Shown here in pieces: positions 63,980-64,000 of a stretch of 64,000 nucleotides of DNA. The notes beneath the pieces are model-generated. The model was not told where the DNA came from, did not search any database, and saw only the letters and a program-made list of their open reading frames with translations. The DNA comes from CAWINY01 sp963837635 (lineage in GTDB: Bacteria > Acidobacteriota > Terriglobia > Terriglobales > Acidobacteriaceae), in contig CAWINY010000007.1 in NCBI GenBank assembly GCA_963837635.1, forward strand, positions 868,001 to 932,000. Direction: 5' to 3'. Made by a program: the position numbers and the translations under genes. Position 1 is the first letter of the stretch. Every line of letters starts with the position of its first letter.

Positions 63980-64000
63980 CTAGGAAAACTCTGGCGGGCG

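Overview
The window is about 60% GC bacterial chromosome, densely packed with mostly housekeeping genes on both strands and many single-gene units. The gene mix, the short spacers full of palindromic repeats, and the overall style are most consistent with an Acidobacteriota (Terriglobia-like) genome. That placement is an inference; there is no rRNA in the window to settle it.

Layout. 1-9.6 kb: valS-nadC operon, an IS630 remnant, a divergent SDR / LON-domain pair, and metH. 9.7-17.2 kb: acyltransferase-3, a peptide-type substrate-binding lipoprotein, the cell-wall recycling pair nagZ-anmK (coupled by a 4-base overlap), a small membrane protein, a Cdc48 N-domain fragment and a family-5 uracil-DNA glycosylase. 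17.4-24.2 kb: the protein quality-control block tig-clpP-clpX-lon, then the tmRNA gene ssrA, whose tag feeds ClpXP and Lon. 24.4-32.7 kb: modA, a DUF364 fragment, a doubly frameshifted ilvD, pyrH, a frameshifted hypothetical gene, coaX and an RlmD/TrmA-type rRNA methyltransferase. 32.7-38 kb: an Rdx (SelW-like) protein and a TonB receptor - YfiR - hybrid histidine kinase operon. 38-50 kb: APC permease, rapZ, a methyltransferase, MerR, an alpha/beta hydrolase, an M13 peptidase, and a divergent pair of exported proteins (HET-C-like and beta-propeller). 50-60 kb: aroA, tRNA-Leu(GAG), secG, Fur-family regulator, MBL-fold hydrolase, an Arg/Asp/His-repeat exported protein, a broken GGDEF-like/sugar transferase gene, an RsbRD-like protein and mutS. 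60-64 kb: accessory end with an IS1380 element, a complete IS5-type element with a programmed-frameshift site, and two inverted MITE-like elements.

Two patterns cut across the gene list. First, several families of small palindromic repeats occur throughout, and some copies lie inside reading frames: metH, nagZ (twice), the RlmD-like gene and the substrate-binding lipoprotein all carry repeat-derived peptides, and one inverted repeat supplies the stop codons of two convergent genes. Second, at least seven genes have a TAnnnT hexamer ending exactly 7 bases before the start codon and no Shine-Dalgarno sequence, which predicts leaderless transcripts starting at the first base of the start codon.

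Three genes (ilvD, the 28.7 kb hypothetical gene and the 54.8 kb sugar transferase) are frameshifted while otherwise looking intact, so either recent decay or sequence error is possible.
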